A stretch of 36,026 nt of DNA from a virus. Position numbers and translations under genes: made by a program. Location of the stretch: the IMG/VR virus record IMGVR_UViG_3300030117_002497, positions 1-36,026 of that record; one strand, 5' to 3'. Position 1 is the stretch's first letter. Each line of letters opens with the position of its first letter. The notes under the pieces were generated by a model. It ran no database searches. It was not told the origin of the DNA and saw nothing but the letters and a program-made list of their open reading frames with translations. Below, in pieces: positions 27,835 through 36,026 of the stretch.

Positions 27835-28021
27835 TTTTTTAAAGGCCAAGGATGTGGCTGACTGGCTCGATGTATCCGAGTCCGCCATATATAAGTGGGT
27901 AAACGAGGGAAACTTTCCAAAGCCATACAAGTTTGGCAATGGGGATGCTCAAAGATCTGCCAGTCGTTGGAGCAGACAGGACATTGACGAGTGGCTAGAG
28001 GGTCGCCGTACTGATGATTGA
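27818..28021 (+). CDS. AlpA/excisionase-like HTH protein
   Basis: 67 residues: FLKAKDVADWLDVSESAIYKWVNEGNFPKPYKFGNGDAQRSASRWSRQDIDEWLEGRR. This is the winged-helix MerR/AlpA/Xis-type fold, with the DVADWLDVSESAIYKWV helix-turn-helix and the SRWSRQDIDEWL terminal part. It may be a regulator or a recombination directionality factor; no integrase was seen here. It overlaps the primase by 17 bp and the helicase by 8 bp. Confidence 0.85.
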   Translation: MKYRSNFLKAKDVADWLDVSESAIYKWVNEGNFPKPYKFGNGDAQRSASRWSRQDIDEWLEGRRTDD

Positions 28022-29543
28022 TAACGCTACGCTGATCTTGGGACCTCCAGGTTGCGGCAAAACTTATACGTTAATCGAAAGAGTACAGGCGAAGCTTGAA
28101 GAAGGTGTGCATCCTTCGCGGATTGGTGTGGTCTCCTTTACCACCAAAGCGATAGGAGAATTTGTTGATCGATCCTGTGCCAAGTTTAATTTAACCAAGC
28201 AAGACTTCCCCCATTTTAAAACGCTCCACGCCACTGGGTATCACGGATTGGGCCTGGCCCAAGGAGACGTGTTGAGCCGTCAGGATTTTCAAAGACTGGG
28301 AAAGATGCTTGCGTTGGACTTTGATGGTGCAGACTCTACGTCTGTGCACGATGGGATAACCGTGCCAAGCATGAAAGGATCAGGAGCCAAGTACTTACAA
28401 ATCATTATGCGGTCGGTCTATCGGATGTCTAACTTGGACTTTGAGTTTAACTACGAGGAGGATCGCGACCTGAGTTTCTCTAAGCTTGTGCAGATTGAAA
28501 AGCAATTGCTTGAGTACAAGTCCAAAACCAATCGTGTGGATTTCTCTGACATGATTGCCAAGTACATAGACATAGCAGAGCCACCGAACTTAGATCTGTT
28601 GATTGTTGACGAGGCGCAGGATCTTACACCCTTACAATGGAAGATGGTAAGAAAGATGTCCGAACATGCGGACGAGGTGTTGATCGCAGGGGATGATGAT
28701 CAGGCTATCCACCGTTGGACGTCTGTAGACGTCGATGACTTCATTAACTGCACGGATAGGGTTGAGGTACTCAATCAATCCTACCGCTTACCACGGAGCG
28801 TCTGGGAGCTTTCTATGGACATCTCACGTCGTATACCAGGTAGACTGGAGAAAGAGTTCTATCCAAGACAGGAAGAGGGCAGAGTTACGAGGGTCATGAG
28901 CCTGTGGGCATTGCCGTTAGATCGAGGTTCATGGACAATCATGGCTCGAACGAACTCGTTTGTAAACGACATAGCTGAGTTTTTGGAGCAGAACAGATAC
29001 TTCTACAGCCGCAAGGGTCGGTGGTCTGTGTCGGAAAAGAAACTGGAAGCCATGTCTGTGTGGAAAGATATTTCCAGCGGCAAGGGTGTGTATGTCAGCA
29101 GGGTCAGGAAAATGTACGAGATGGTGCCCAAGACAGGAGAGGGGGCTGTTGTCAAACGTGGGTCTGCAAAACTGTTGGATGCGGCTGGTCCAGACGAACT
29201 GTTAACCTACGACAAACTGGTCAAGGAGTTTGGTTTGTTAGCCCCAATAAGCACAGATCAAACGGACATTATACGGTTGTCGGAAGAAGAAAAGATCTAC
29301 ATCAGATCGGTTGAACGCAGGGGTGAGAGTATATACAAAGAACCAAGGATCAAAATCTCTACGATCCATGCCATGAAAGGTGGTGAGGATGACAACGTAG
29401 CAGTATACTTGGGATCTACCAAAGCATGTGTAGAGGGTAAACATCCAGAGGATGAAAACAGGGTATTCTATGTGGCAGTGACTCGTGCCAAAAAGAATCT
29501 TTATCTTATAGAATCAGACAAAAAGTACAGGTACGAGATATGA
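28014..29543 (+). CDS. UvrD/Rep-family SF1 helicase
   Basis: 509 residues. Walker A is GPPGCGKT (10-17); then VVSFTTKA (motif Ia), LLIVDEAQD (Walker B), IAGDDDQAIHRW (motif III, with the Gln), QSYRLP (motif IV), ISTIHAMKGGEDDNVAVYL (motif V) and VFYVAVTRAKKNLYL (motif VI). It is shorter than UvrD (about 720), with a reduced 2B-like insertion. It probably works with PolA in replication or repair. Start and stop overlap the neighbours, so it is coupled to both. Confidence 0.93.
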   Translation: MIDNATLILGPPGCGKTYTLIERVQAKLEEGVHPSRIGVVSFTTKAIGEFVDRSCAKFNLTKQDFPHFKTLHATGYHGLGLAQGDVLSRQDFQRLGKMLALDFDGADSTSVHDGITVPSMKGSGAKYLQIIMRSVYRMSNLDFEFNYEEDRDLSFSKLVQIEKQLLEYKSKTNRVDFSDMIAKYIDIAEPPNLDLLIVDEAQDLTPLQWKMVRKMSEHADEVLIAGDDDQAIHRWTSVDVDDFINCTDRVEVLNQSYRLPRSVWELSMDISRRIPGRLEKEFYPRQEEGRVTRVMSLWALPLDRGSWTIMARTNSFVNDIAEFLEQNRYFYSRKGRWSVSEKKLEAMSVWKDISSGKGVYVSRVRKMYEMVPKTGEGAVVKRGSAKLLDAAGPDELLTYDKLVKEFGLLAPISTDQTDIIRLSEEEKIYIRSVERRGESIYKEPRIKISTIHAMKGGEDDNVAVYLGSTKACVEGKHPEDENRVFYVAVTRAKKNLYLIESDKKYRYEI

Positions 29544-30349
29544 AGCTACCTGATGGCAATGTTCTTATCAGTTTTAGTGGTGGTCGTACCTCTGGGTATA
29601 TGTTGCATAGGATACTGGAGGCTAACGGAGATTTACCAGATCGTGTGAAGGTTTCGTTTGCCAACACTGGGCGTGAGATGCCAGGGACACTGGACTTTGT
29701 GCACAACATAGAGAAGAACTGGGGCGTAGACATCACATGGCTTGAGTATTCGAGGGCACCATCCAACCGATATCAAAATGGTAAGGCATACTTTCAGACA
29801 GTTAGTTGGGACTCCGCTGCGCGAAAGGGAGAGCCGTTTGATAAGTATCTGTCGTTCAACATGCTACCAAATGTATTCCGTAGATCCTGCACTCAGGAGT
29901 TGAAAGTCAAGACTATGCGTCGGTATCTGTTGTCTATCGGGTGGGAGCACTGGACAAACACCATCGGCATCCGTGCAGACGAAGCCAAGCGGGTAAAACC
30001 AAGCAAGGATAAACGGTGGGACAACTGGTTTCCATTGGCAGATGCAGGGGTCACGAAGCAGGATGTTATGTTCTTCTGGAAACAACACAAGTTCGATCTG
30101 AAGATTACCCCAGGATCAGGGAACTGTGACGGTTGTTTCTTGAAGAGCGAAGCGACACTAGCGGCTATGTGGCGTGAGTATCCAGACCGCATGAAGTGGT
30201 GGCAGAACTGGGAGGAAACAAAGGACAGATCATTCCATGATGTACGCACGTACAAAGAACTGGGAGAGTTTGTAGGCAGACAGGGGGATTGGATCTTTGA
30301 TGACGAAGCTTTCCTATGCCAGACGGACGATGGGGAGTGCACAGGATGA
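29540..30349 (+). CDS. PAPS-reductase-like PP-loop protein
   Basis: 269 residues. The PP-loop SFSGGRTSGY (11-20) binds and adenylates substrate; ANTGREMPGTLDFV, RRSCTQELKVKTMRRYL and TIGIRADEAKR follow in the order of PAPS reductase/DndC-like proteins. Cys residues in RRSCTQELK and GNCDGCFLK could hold an iron-sulfur cluster. True assimilatory sulfate reduction is unlikely in this position; phage relatives may modify DNA or tRNA, or act in sulfur transfer. The gene is coupled to the helicase (ATGA overlap). Confidence 0.8.
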   Translation: MKLPDGNVLISFSGGRTSGYMLHRILEANGDLPDRVKVSFANTGREMPGTLDFVHNIEKNWGVDITWLEYSRAPSNRYQNGKAYFQTVSWDSAARKGEPFDKYLSFNMLPNVFRRSCTQELKVKTMRRYLLSIGWEHWTNTIGIRADEAKRVKPSKDKRWDNWFPLADAGVTKQDVMFFWKQHKFDLKITPGSGNCDGCFLKSEATLAAMWREYPDRMKWWQNWEETKDRSFHDVRTYKELGEFVGRQGDWIFDDEAFLCQTDDGECTG

Positions 30350-30798
30350 AACTAATACCTGTGCCTATCAGTCTACGTGAGGCTCGTGAGTTTGTTGAAA
30401 ACTTTCACCGTCACAATAAACCACCACAAGGTGGGAAGTTTGCCATAGGTGCAAGCTACGATGACTGTCTGGTTGGTGTTGCTATTGTAGGTAACCCAGT
30501 AGCTAGGCGCATGATGGATGGATTTACAGCGGAAGTAGTAAGGGTATGTGTGCAGGACGATGCACCAAAGAATACCTGTTCCTTTCTATACGGAAGGTGT
30601 TGGCGGATCTGGCAACAGATGGGAGGTAAACGAATGATAACGTACACCTTACAATCTGAAGCTGGTTCGAGCCTGAAGGGAGCAGGATGGAAGATGGTTG
30701 GCGAAGTAGAATTGAAACCCAAAGGATGGCAGAACCGTCCAGGGAGAAAGTGGCAACCAATATATGGGCAACTAAAATTTAAATGGGAGGCAGTATGA
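30346..30798 (+). CDS. XF1762-like GNAT acetyltransferase family protein
   Basis: 150 residues from the ATG overlapping the previous stop. The pattern FHRHNKPPQGGKFAIGASYDDCLVGVAIVGNPVARRM...AEVVRVCVQDDAPKNTCSFLYGRCWRIWQQMGGKRMITYTLQSEAGSSLKGAGW is characteristic of the XF1762 family of phage and bacterial proteins with a GNAT-like fold. Acetyltransfer is expected from the fold, but the substrate is unknown. Its place directly after the PP-loop gene suggests a joint modification pathway. Confidence 0.8.
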   Translation: MKLIPVPISLREAREFVENFHRHNKPPQGGKFAIGASYDDCLVGVAIVGNPVARRMMDGFTAEVVRVCVQDDAPKNTCSFLYGRCWRIWQQMGGKRMITYTLQSEAGSSLKGAGWKMVGEVELKPKGWQNRPGRKWQPIYGQLKFKWEAV

Positions 30799-31082
30799 AA
30801 CGCAACGACTATCTAGATACAGCGAAAGAACTGATCAACGGTAACAGGGCAAAAGACTATGGAGATGCGAAGGATAACTTCGACCGAATAGCAACTGGTT
30901 GGAATGTAATAGTACAGGACGCATTCACAACACATAATAAAATAACAGCAAAGCATGTGGCTCTGATGATGGACTGGGTGAAGACCTGTCGATTGTTAGA
31001 GACCATCGACCACAAAGATTCGTGGATCGACAAGTGCGGATATTCAGCATTGGGAGCAGAGTTTGAAAATGAATCAAAGTGA
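30795..31082 (+). CDS. DUF6378-like protein (possible nucleotide-pathway)
   Basis: 95 residues from the ATG at 30795 (GGGAGG upstream, overlap with the previous stop). The sequence RNDYLDTAKELINGNRAKDYGDAKDNFDRIATGWNVIV...KITAKHVALMMDWVKTCRLLE...DSWIDKCGYSALG matches a small phage family that I recall as DUF6378, sometimes grouped with nucleotide or MazG-like all-alpha proteins. A dNTP-pool role just ahead of the polymerase is plausible but unproven. Confidence 0.75.
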   Translation: MKRNDYLDTAKELINGNRAKDYGDAKDNFDRIATGWNVIVQDAFTTHNKITAKHVALMMDWVKTCRLLETIDHKDSWIDKCGYSALGAEFENESK

Positions 31083-32979
31083 TCTTTTTGGCAAGGATAG
31101 TGTCATTGCCGCGCAGATGAATTTACAGGCCAAGGATCTGTCATGGAACATTCCATCAGAGTTTCCTGACCTTACAAAATATAAACAGATCGCAATCGAT
31201 CTAGAAACATGTGACCCAAACCTGAAGACGTTAGGGCCAGGATGGGTTCGTAAAGATGGGTACATCGTAGGCATAGCCGTAGCCGCAGGAGATTGGCAGG
31301 GATACTTTCCGATCCGCCATGAGAACGGTCACAATATGGACGCGAGGATCGCGCTCAAGTGGCTACAGAGACAGATGGCAACACCCGACATAGACAAGAT
31401 CATGCACAATGCGACCTACGACTTGGGTTGGTTACGTGCCGAGGGCGTCAAGGTTGAGGGGCGGATTATCGATACCATGATTACAGGGGCGGTGGTTGAT
31501 GAAAACCGTTGGTCATACAGCCTGAACAATCTAGGTCGTGATTACCTCAATGAACGTAAGAATGAAAAGCTTCTACGTGTAGCCGCAGCGGAGTGGGGCT
31601 TCGATCCCAAAGCTGAGATGTACAGGTTACCGCCTGAGTTTGTAGGACAGTATGCAGAACAGGATGCGGGTATGACTCTGCGTCTCTGGGAACGACTGAA
31701 GATTGAACTGGATAAACAGGATCTTTGGAACATCTGGAAACTGGAGACAGGTTTGATCCCGATGATGTGCGACATGCGAGAACTTGGAGTCCGAGTTGAT
31801 CTCGACAAAGCAGAGCAAGCAAGAACTGCGTTGAAGAAAAGAACACAGACAATTAAAGACGAGATCTTTGGGGAAACACAGATCAAGATTGAGCCATGGG
31901 CAGCGGCTTCAGTAGCCGCAGTGTTTGAGGAGTTGAACCTACCATACCCTAAGACTGACGCAGGTGCCCCCTCATTCACCAAACAGTATCTTAATGCCCA
32001 TCCCCACCCGACAGCACAAAAGATCGTCAAGCTACGCGAATTTGACAAGGCAGAGAGCACGTTCATTGAGACGATCATGAAGCACGAGCACAACGGTCGT
32101 ATTCATTGCGAGTTCCATCAGCTTCGATCCGATGACGGTGGCACTGTAACTGGGCGATTTTCGTCGTCCAACCCAAACTTACAGCAGATTCCTTCACGAG
32201 ATCCTGAGATCAAGAAGATGATCCGTGGTCTGTTTATACCAGAAGAAGGAACCAAGTGGGGATCGTTTGACTATTCGAGCCAAGAGCCGAGGTTACTGGT
32301 GCACTTTGCGGCGAGTCTGAAAGCAGACTTCAAACACCCTATCGTTGATACAATCGTAGAGGAATATCACAGCGGTGACGTAGATCTGCACCAGATGGTA
32401 GCAGACATAGCAGGGATCAAGCGTAAGGAAGCAAAGGTCGTGAACTTAGGTATCATGTATGGCATGGGCAAAGGTAAACTGGCAGGGCAGCTAGACATCT
32501 CACCTGATGAAGCAGGAGAACTACTGGCAACACACCGTGAGAAGGTGCCGTTCGTTAAGGGTCTTGCAGATCTAGCAAGTAAACAAGCAGAGAAGACAGG
32601 GCAGATCCGTACCATACTGGGGCGTCGCTGTCGCTTTCACCTGTGGGAGCCGAGAACGTTTGGATACAAGAAGCCATTACCATACGAAGAAGCCATGAAA
32701 GAATATGGTCAGCCACTGAAAAGAGCGTTTACTTACAAGGCGTTGAACAAATTGATTCAAGGATCAGCAGCCGACCAGACAAAAAAAGCTATGGCTGATT
32801 GTTATTCAGAGGGACTTTTACCTATGCTTACGGTTCATGATGAGTTATGCTTCTCAGTAGAGGGCGACGATCAAGCGCACAACATCAAACACATAATGGA
32901 AAATGGATTGTCGGATGTCTTGAAAGTCCCCTCTAAAGTTGACGATGAACTCAAGGACAACTGGGGAGAAATCGAATGA
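31069..32979 (+). CDS. polA: Family A DNA polymerase with 3'-5' exonuclease domain
   Basis: 636 residues from the ATG at 31069. The N-terminal exonuclease has IAIDLETCD (Exo I, Asp44/Glu46), HNATYDLGWL (Exo II) and YAEQDAGMTLRLW (Exo III), so proofreading looks intact; there is no 5'-3' exonuclease domain. The polymerase domain has motif A FDYSSQEPRLL, motif B RKEAKVVNLGIMYG and motif C TVHDEL. The residue aligning with E. coli Phe762 is Leu. It is the replicative polymerase, coupled to the small gene upstream (14-bp overlap). Confidence 0.95.
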   Translation: MNQSDLFGKDSVIAAQMNLQAKDLSWNIPSEFPDLTKYKQIAIDLETCDPNLKTLGPGWVRKDGYIVGIAVAAGDWQGYFPIRHENGHNMDARIALKWLQRQMATPDIDKIMHNATYDLGWLRAEGVKVEGRIIDTMITGAVVDENRWSYSLNNLGRDYLNERKNEKLLRVAAAEWGFDPKAEMYRLPPEFVGQYAEQDAGMTLRLWERLKIELDKQDLWNIWKLETGLIPMMCDMRELGVRVDLDKAEQARTALKKRTQTIKDEIFGETQIKIEPWAAASVAAVFEELNLPYPKTDAGAPSFTKQYLNAHPHPTAQKIVKLREFDKAESTFIETIMKHEHNGRIHCEFHQLRSDDGGTVTGRFSSSNPNLQQIPSRDPEIKKMIRGLFIPEEGTKWGSFDYSSQEPRLLVHFAASLKADFKHPIVDTIVEEYHSGDVDLHQMVADIAGIKRKEAKVVNLGIMYGMGKGKLAGQLDISPDEAGELLATHREKVPFVKGLADLASKQAEKTGQIRTILGRRCRFHLWEPRTFGYKKPLPYEEAMKEYGQPLKRAFTYKALNKLIQGSAADQTKKAMADCYSEGLLPMLTVHDELCFSVEGDDQAHNIKHIMENGLSDVLKVPSKVDDELKDNWGEIE

Positions 32980-33179
32980 TAGATCCTGATATGAAAACCC
33001 TGGGACTAAGACAGATGCATCCTATGCAGGTAGAAGCCTTGATGGATTTCATCGGATGGGCAGTTGATTTATCGGTAATATCCATGGACGAGAACTTGGT
33101 CAAAGAAACAGAGGGAATGGCTGACGAACTGGTTAGACTGTTCGGGGGCAAGGGTGTTAGGATTGAGGTGGAGGATTAG
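32976..33179 (+). CDS. Small acidic protein downstream of PolA
   Basis: 67 residues; ATG overlaps the polymerase stop (ATGA). Helical and acidic (LMDFIGWAVDLSVISMDENLVKETEGMADELVRLFGGKGV). No family is recognised. It is the last rightward gene, and its stop overlaps the stop of the convergent virion gene by 3 bases. Confidence 0.75.
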   Translation: MIDPDMKTLGLRQMHPMQVEALMDFIGWAVDLSVISMDENLVKETEGMADELVRLFGGKGVRIEVED

Positions 33180-36026
33180 TCTCTCGTACTTTGAAAGATT
33201 TCTAAGTCCCTTAATGCAGATATTGGATTGCTCGCTGTACCCAGTATAGTTCTGGTTTTATCTCGCACCTGTTGTAGTGTGGTTGGTTGTGGTGATGGAG
33301 CAGGAACAGAAACTGTCGGGCTTGGTGAAGGCGTTTCTTGTCCCACAATTGTGAATGGTTGAGTAGGATCAAAGGCAGGAGTCGTAGTTTCTCGCACCTC
33401 TTCTGTCTCCCCAGTAATAGGAGTATTGGAAAGAGTTCTACGGATAGCGTTGATTTCACCAACAGGAACCCGATCAAGTATACGGTTTTCTCTTTTAACG
33501 TTTACCTCTCTCGCAACTTCTCTAATTAAGTTCCGACTTACTTTAATTGGTGTGTACCTATTATTAACGATATCTCGAAGTTCTTTGCGACTCACACCTG
33601 TGTTTTTAAAAGCTTGAAAGACTTCGGCTCTACTCATCCCTGCTGCCTGTGCCTTCAGTATCTTATCTCTGAGTTCTGCTTGGTGTCTGCGACGTGCTTC
33701 GTTTGCTTGGACATAGGCTTCCAGAATATCGTTAACGTCTGCGTCATTATCGTCGGCTACCTTAGTAAAGATCTGAACGGCACTGGATCTATTAGCAGAA
33801 TACTCACCTCCAGCATAACCAAGACTACGATCTACTTTTAGTTTCATGGGTCGAACACCAATGAGCATGGTGCCAGCTTCTTCAGCTATGGTGTAGGGAT
33901 CTCCGTCTCTTGAGGGCATACCAGTAATAGCGCGAGTGGCACGACCTGGAACAAACTCACCACCTTTGATTGTTCTGAACTGATCAATAATTCCAGGCAT
34001 AAACGCCCCAGTTACGTGCACCAAGGACTTAGATAGTTTGTCTCCCATCATTTCACCTGATTCATAGATCTCGGCACCCGTCTGTGTTTTGCCGTTTCGT
34101 ATTGTTACGTCGATAACTCTTTCAGCTGCGAGACCTTCTGAAGCAAATGGTTCTGCAAACTTTTTAAAACCTTCCCACGTTCCAGCAAAGATCTGTTCTG
34201 CTTCATTAGCTCCGACTTCACCCTTTTCTCCATACACCTGCAATGCGGCACGAGCAGGGGCAAGCATAAACTCATACGGTAGCATGTAAGACAAGTCGGC
34301 GTAATCTGCCTGTCCATCCTTGAGTTTTTCCAAATACATAAGAGTATTACCCTTAGTCCAGTAAGCACTGTTCTCTTCGAGGAGAGCTTCTTCTTCTGGT
34401 GTAACATCAAGGATTGTGTGTGCAGCGTCACGCATTGCCAACGGAGCAACCTGTGCCATGGATATATACCCTGTCAAACGTTGGGCACCTATGCCTCTAA
34501 CCTGACGTGCTATCCTGTTTGCATTCTGTAACCCTAATTCATCTATCATCTGTTGAGTGGGTTTGAATCCCATCTCTTTGACAGCACGATTAACAATGTT
34601 GCCTGTTGTACGAATAATCTCAGCCGGAAAAGCCATGAAGTTACCAACGACAGGTATACGGCGCAAAGCTTTAATGGCTTCAGGAACCATGGAGTATGTA
34701 GGCATCGTTTGTTTAACTAGGTCGATAGCAAACAGATCACCAAATTCTGTACCTGCAATCGATCTGGATCTTTGTGCAAGACCAGAAGCAACTAGCGCAT
34801 CTTGAACTGCGGGAGATACGTTGTCTATATCTACCCCACCTTTGCGAAGAGCAGCACCATACCTTGCTTTCTCTCCCAAAGCACCGACCACCTTCCAGTA
34901 GTCGTCACCCAATCCGTATGTCTTCTCCATAAAGCGAACAGGTGCACCAAGTTTAGATTGTCGAAAGGCATTACCAGCTTTGTTAAGCCGTGCAGATACA
35001 CCCAACTCAGTTTGCTCTTGCAACAATCGACGCATTTCGTTGATTTGTATGTTTTGACCAATTGCTCCTTCGTTTGCCATTGCACGTAACAACTTGAATT
35101 GTTCTGGGCTTTCGAGGGCGTTGGAGACCAAAACGTCTGCACTCTCAAATAACCCTAAGTTCCTGCCCAACAAACCATTTGCACCTACGACAAACGTGTT
35201 GGACAAAAAGTTCCTGACTTGTGACAAGGGGTTGAGCACAGTCTTGGTCATCTGTGATAGACCCTTGAGTTGTAGCGATACAGCCAGAGCTTCTTGGACC
35301 GAGGAGCTTGATCTCATGGGTGTGGTCAAAGAATTGTATACTTCTCCGGGAATGAAGTCACCAGATAGAGATCCAAACTTACCACCAAAGGCTCTTTCTG
35401 GGTTTAACTCTCCGGCTCTTACATACCCGAAGCCTTCTAACTGTGCGACCATTTGATCTGTTAGGTTGTTACCATCAATGATGGGACGCTGACCTTGTCT
35501 CAGTGCAGGTAGTCCATCTTGAAATGTTGTTTTACCAAGAGATCTCGCAACCTGACCATACAACCTTTGTGCCGCAACGGTATTAGATATATCGTTTATT
35601 GTGCGAAGAAACGCTTCTTTTGGATCTCGTACTACACCCATCATTTCTTGTAGTAGAGGAGCTTCGTCCAAGATCCGCGAACGATCCTTCAACATTCCGT
35701 CAGCTAGATTAAAAAGATTACCACGGGTCTCTGTTCTAACTTCTTTACCGCCTTGAGTTATGTATTTGATATGCTGTGGAGCATCAGGAGCAAGTTCTCC
35801 CATAGCCAAACGTGCTCGATCAAACTGTTCATCAATAAACATTTCCGCTGCGGCTCGTGGATCATCTACAATCATGTCTCTATCTGCAACGTTTCGACCT
35901 GCGGCTATCGCGGATTGTATCCGTGCGTTTCTGTTACGGAAAGCTTGTTCTGTTTGAGCTAAAGCTGCATCATAGTTTGGCATTTCTCGTACAGGTACAC
36001 CTCTGAACTTTTCTGGTCGTAGATTT
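33176..36026 (-). CDS. Large virion-associated protein, 5'-truncated by window edge
   Basis: The frame stays open to the right edge, at least 949 residues; the ATG at 35983 is only an internal Met, since 14 in-frame codons precede it without a stop. The protein is helical, with segments recalled from large internal virion or polyvalent phage proteins: KTVLNPLSQVRNFLSNTF, a GLGDDYWKVVGALGEKARYGAALRKGG stretch, and repeats of short amphipathic helices. A Pro/Ser/Thr-rich linker (PSPSPTVSVPAPSPQPT) precedes the C-terminus. It is probably a virion protein ejected with the DNA. No enzyme domain is visible in the part seen. Confidence 0.75.
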   Translation of the reverse strand, partial: NLRPEKFRGVPVREMPNYDAALAQTEQAFRNRNARIQSAIAAGRNVADRDMIVDDPRAAAEMFIDEQFDRARLAMGELAPDAPQHIKYITQGGKEVRTETRGNLFNLADGMLKDRSRILDEAPLLQEMMGVVRDPKEAFLRTINDISNTVAAQRLYGQVARSLGKTTFQDGLPALRQGQRPIIDGNNLTDQMVAQLEGFGYVRAGELNPERAFGGKFGSLSGDFIPGEVYNSLTTPMRSSSSVQEALAVSLQLKGLSQMTKTVLNPLSQVRNFLSNTFVVGANGLLGRNLGLFESADVLVSNALESPEQFKLLRAMANEGAIGQNIQINEMRRLLQEQTELGVSARLNKAGNAFRQSKLGAPVRFMEKTYGLGDDYWKVVGALGEKARYGAALRKGGVDIDNVSPAVQDALVASGLAQRSRSIAGTEFGDLFAIDLVKQTMPTYSMVPEAIKALRRIPVVGNFMAFPAEIIRTTGNIVNRAVKEMGFKPTQQMIDELGLQNANRIARQVRGIGAQRLTGYISMAQVAPLAMRDAAHTILDVTPEEEALLEENSAYWTKGNTLMYLEKLKDGQADYADLSYMLPYEFMLAPARAALQVYGEKGEVGANEAEQIFAGTWEGFKKFAEPFASEGLAAERVIDVTIRNGKTQTGAEIYESGEMMGDKLSKSLVHVTGAFMPGIIDQFRTIKGGEFVPGRATRAITGMPSRDGDPYTIAEEAGTMLIGVRPMKLKVDRSLGYAGGEYSANRSSAVQIFTKVADDNDADVNDILEAYVQANEARRRHQAELRDKILKAQAAGMSRAEVFQAFKNTGVSRKELRDIVNNRYTPIKVSRNLIREVAREVNVKRENRILDRVPVGEINAIRRTLSNTPITGETEEVRETTTPAFDPTQPFTIVGQETPSPSPTVSVPAPSPQPTTLQQVRDKTRTILGTASNPISALRDLEIFQSTRD

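Noticed and set aside
29540-30349. PAPS-reductase-like gene as a sulfate-assimilation enzyme
   Set aside because: It is coupled to replication genes and lies in a phage; the DndC/PP-loop resemblance does not prove a sulfate substrate.
31542-32093. 183-residue minus-strand ORF inside PolA
   Set aside because: Ser/Leu/Arg-rich antisense shadow of the polymerase, with no ribosome site and no resemblance to known proteins.
33176-35983. The large minus-strand ORF as a complete 935-residue gene
   Set aside because: The frame is open from the ATG at 35983 to the window edge, so the true start is outside the window.

Overview
The window is part of the genome of a tailed bacteriophage, most likely a marine one infecting an alphaproteobacterium. 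The evidence for a phage is a full head-assembly and packaging set (small and large terminase, portal, scaffold-like protein, HK97-fold type capsid protein), a lysis set (M15 endopeptidase, holin-like protein) and a replication set (SNF2-type and UvrD-type helicases, SSB, AEP-type primase, family A DNA polymerase). Two things suggest the host. Many start codons follow a GAAAGGAAA leader that pairs with the UCCUUUCU 3' tail typical of alphaproteobacterial 16S rRNA, and the gene set resembles marine podovirus-like phages (HMO-2011-type is a guess from memory, not tested). No integrase, tRNA or CRISPR array was found.

Layout. (1) 69-11771, minus strand: a late operon transcribed right to left. 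In that direction it encodes a virion protein, TerL, portal, two membrane proteins, a small basic protein, an EF-hand membrane protein, holin-like protein, SNase-like nuclease, M15 endolysin, two small proteins, a GroES-like co-chaperonin, scaffold, a conserved small protein, a probable decoration protein and the major capsid protein, then a terminator. (2) 11772-12129: a divergent control region with a sigma70-like promoter whose -10 element lies inside a dyad. (3) 12130-15582, plus strand: small early-type genes, each behind a repeated leader, three of them behind near-identical 24-bp dyads that read as promoters. A structured noncoding RNA candidate and GGCGCAAG repeat clusters lie in the same stretch. 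(4) 15644-16556, minus strand: small terminase subunit and a PD-(D/E)XK-like nuclease. (5) 16557-16883: an AT-rich region with six GTAATCA sites. (6) 16884-23143, plus strand: a chain of small coupled genes with a C5 cytosine methyltransferase (with a 258-residue ORF nested in another frame), an XRE regulator, an RHH protein and a terminator. (7) 23124-24817, minus strand: SNF2-type helicase and a small protein. (8) 24892-33179, plus strand: replication operon from a coiled-coil protein and SSB to PolA, with a PAPS-reductase-like protein, a GNAT-like protein and a DUF6378-like protein inserted. (9) 33176-36026, minus strand: a very large virion-type protein that runs off the right edge.

How it works together (inference). 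Promoters near 12047, 16814 and 24807 drive early and replication genes to the right, and a promoter near 11880-11907 drives head and lysis genes to the left. The 24.8-kb region carries two promoters facing each other with -10 elements 2 bp apart, so the helicase operon and the SSB/primase/polymerase operon probably cannot initiate simultaneously. The most unusual signals are the dual-frame methyltransferase locus, the dyad-leader small-gene modules and the phased GTAATCA cluster.
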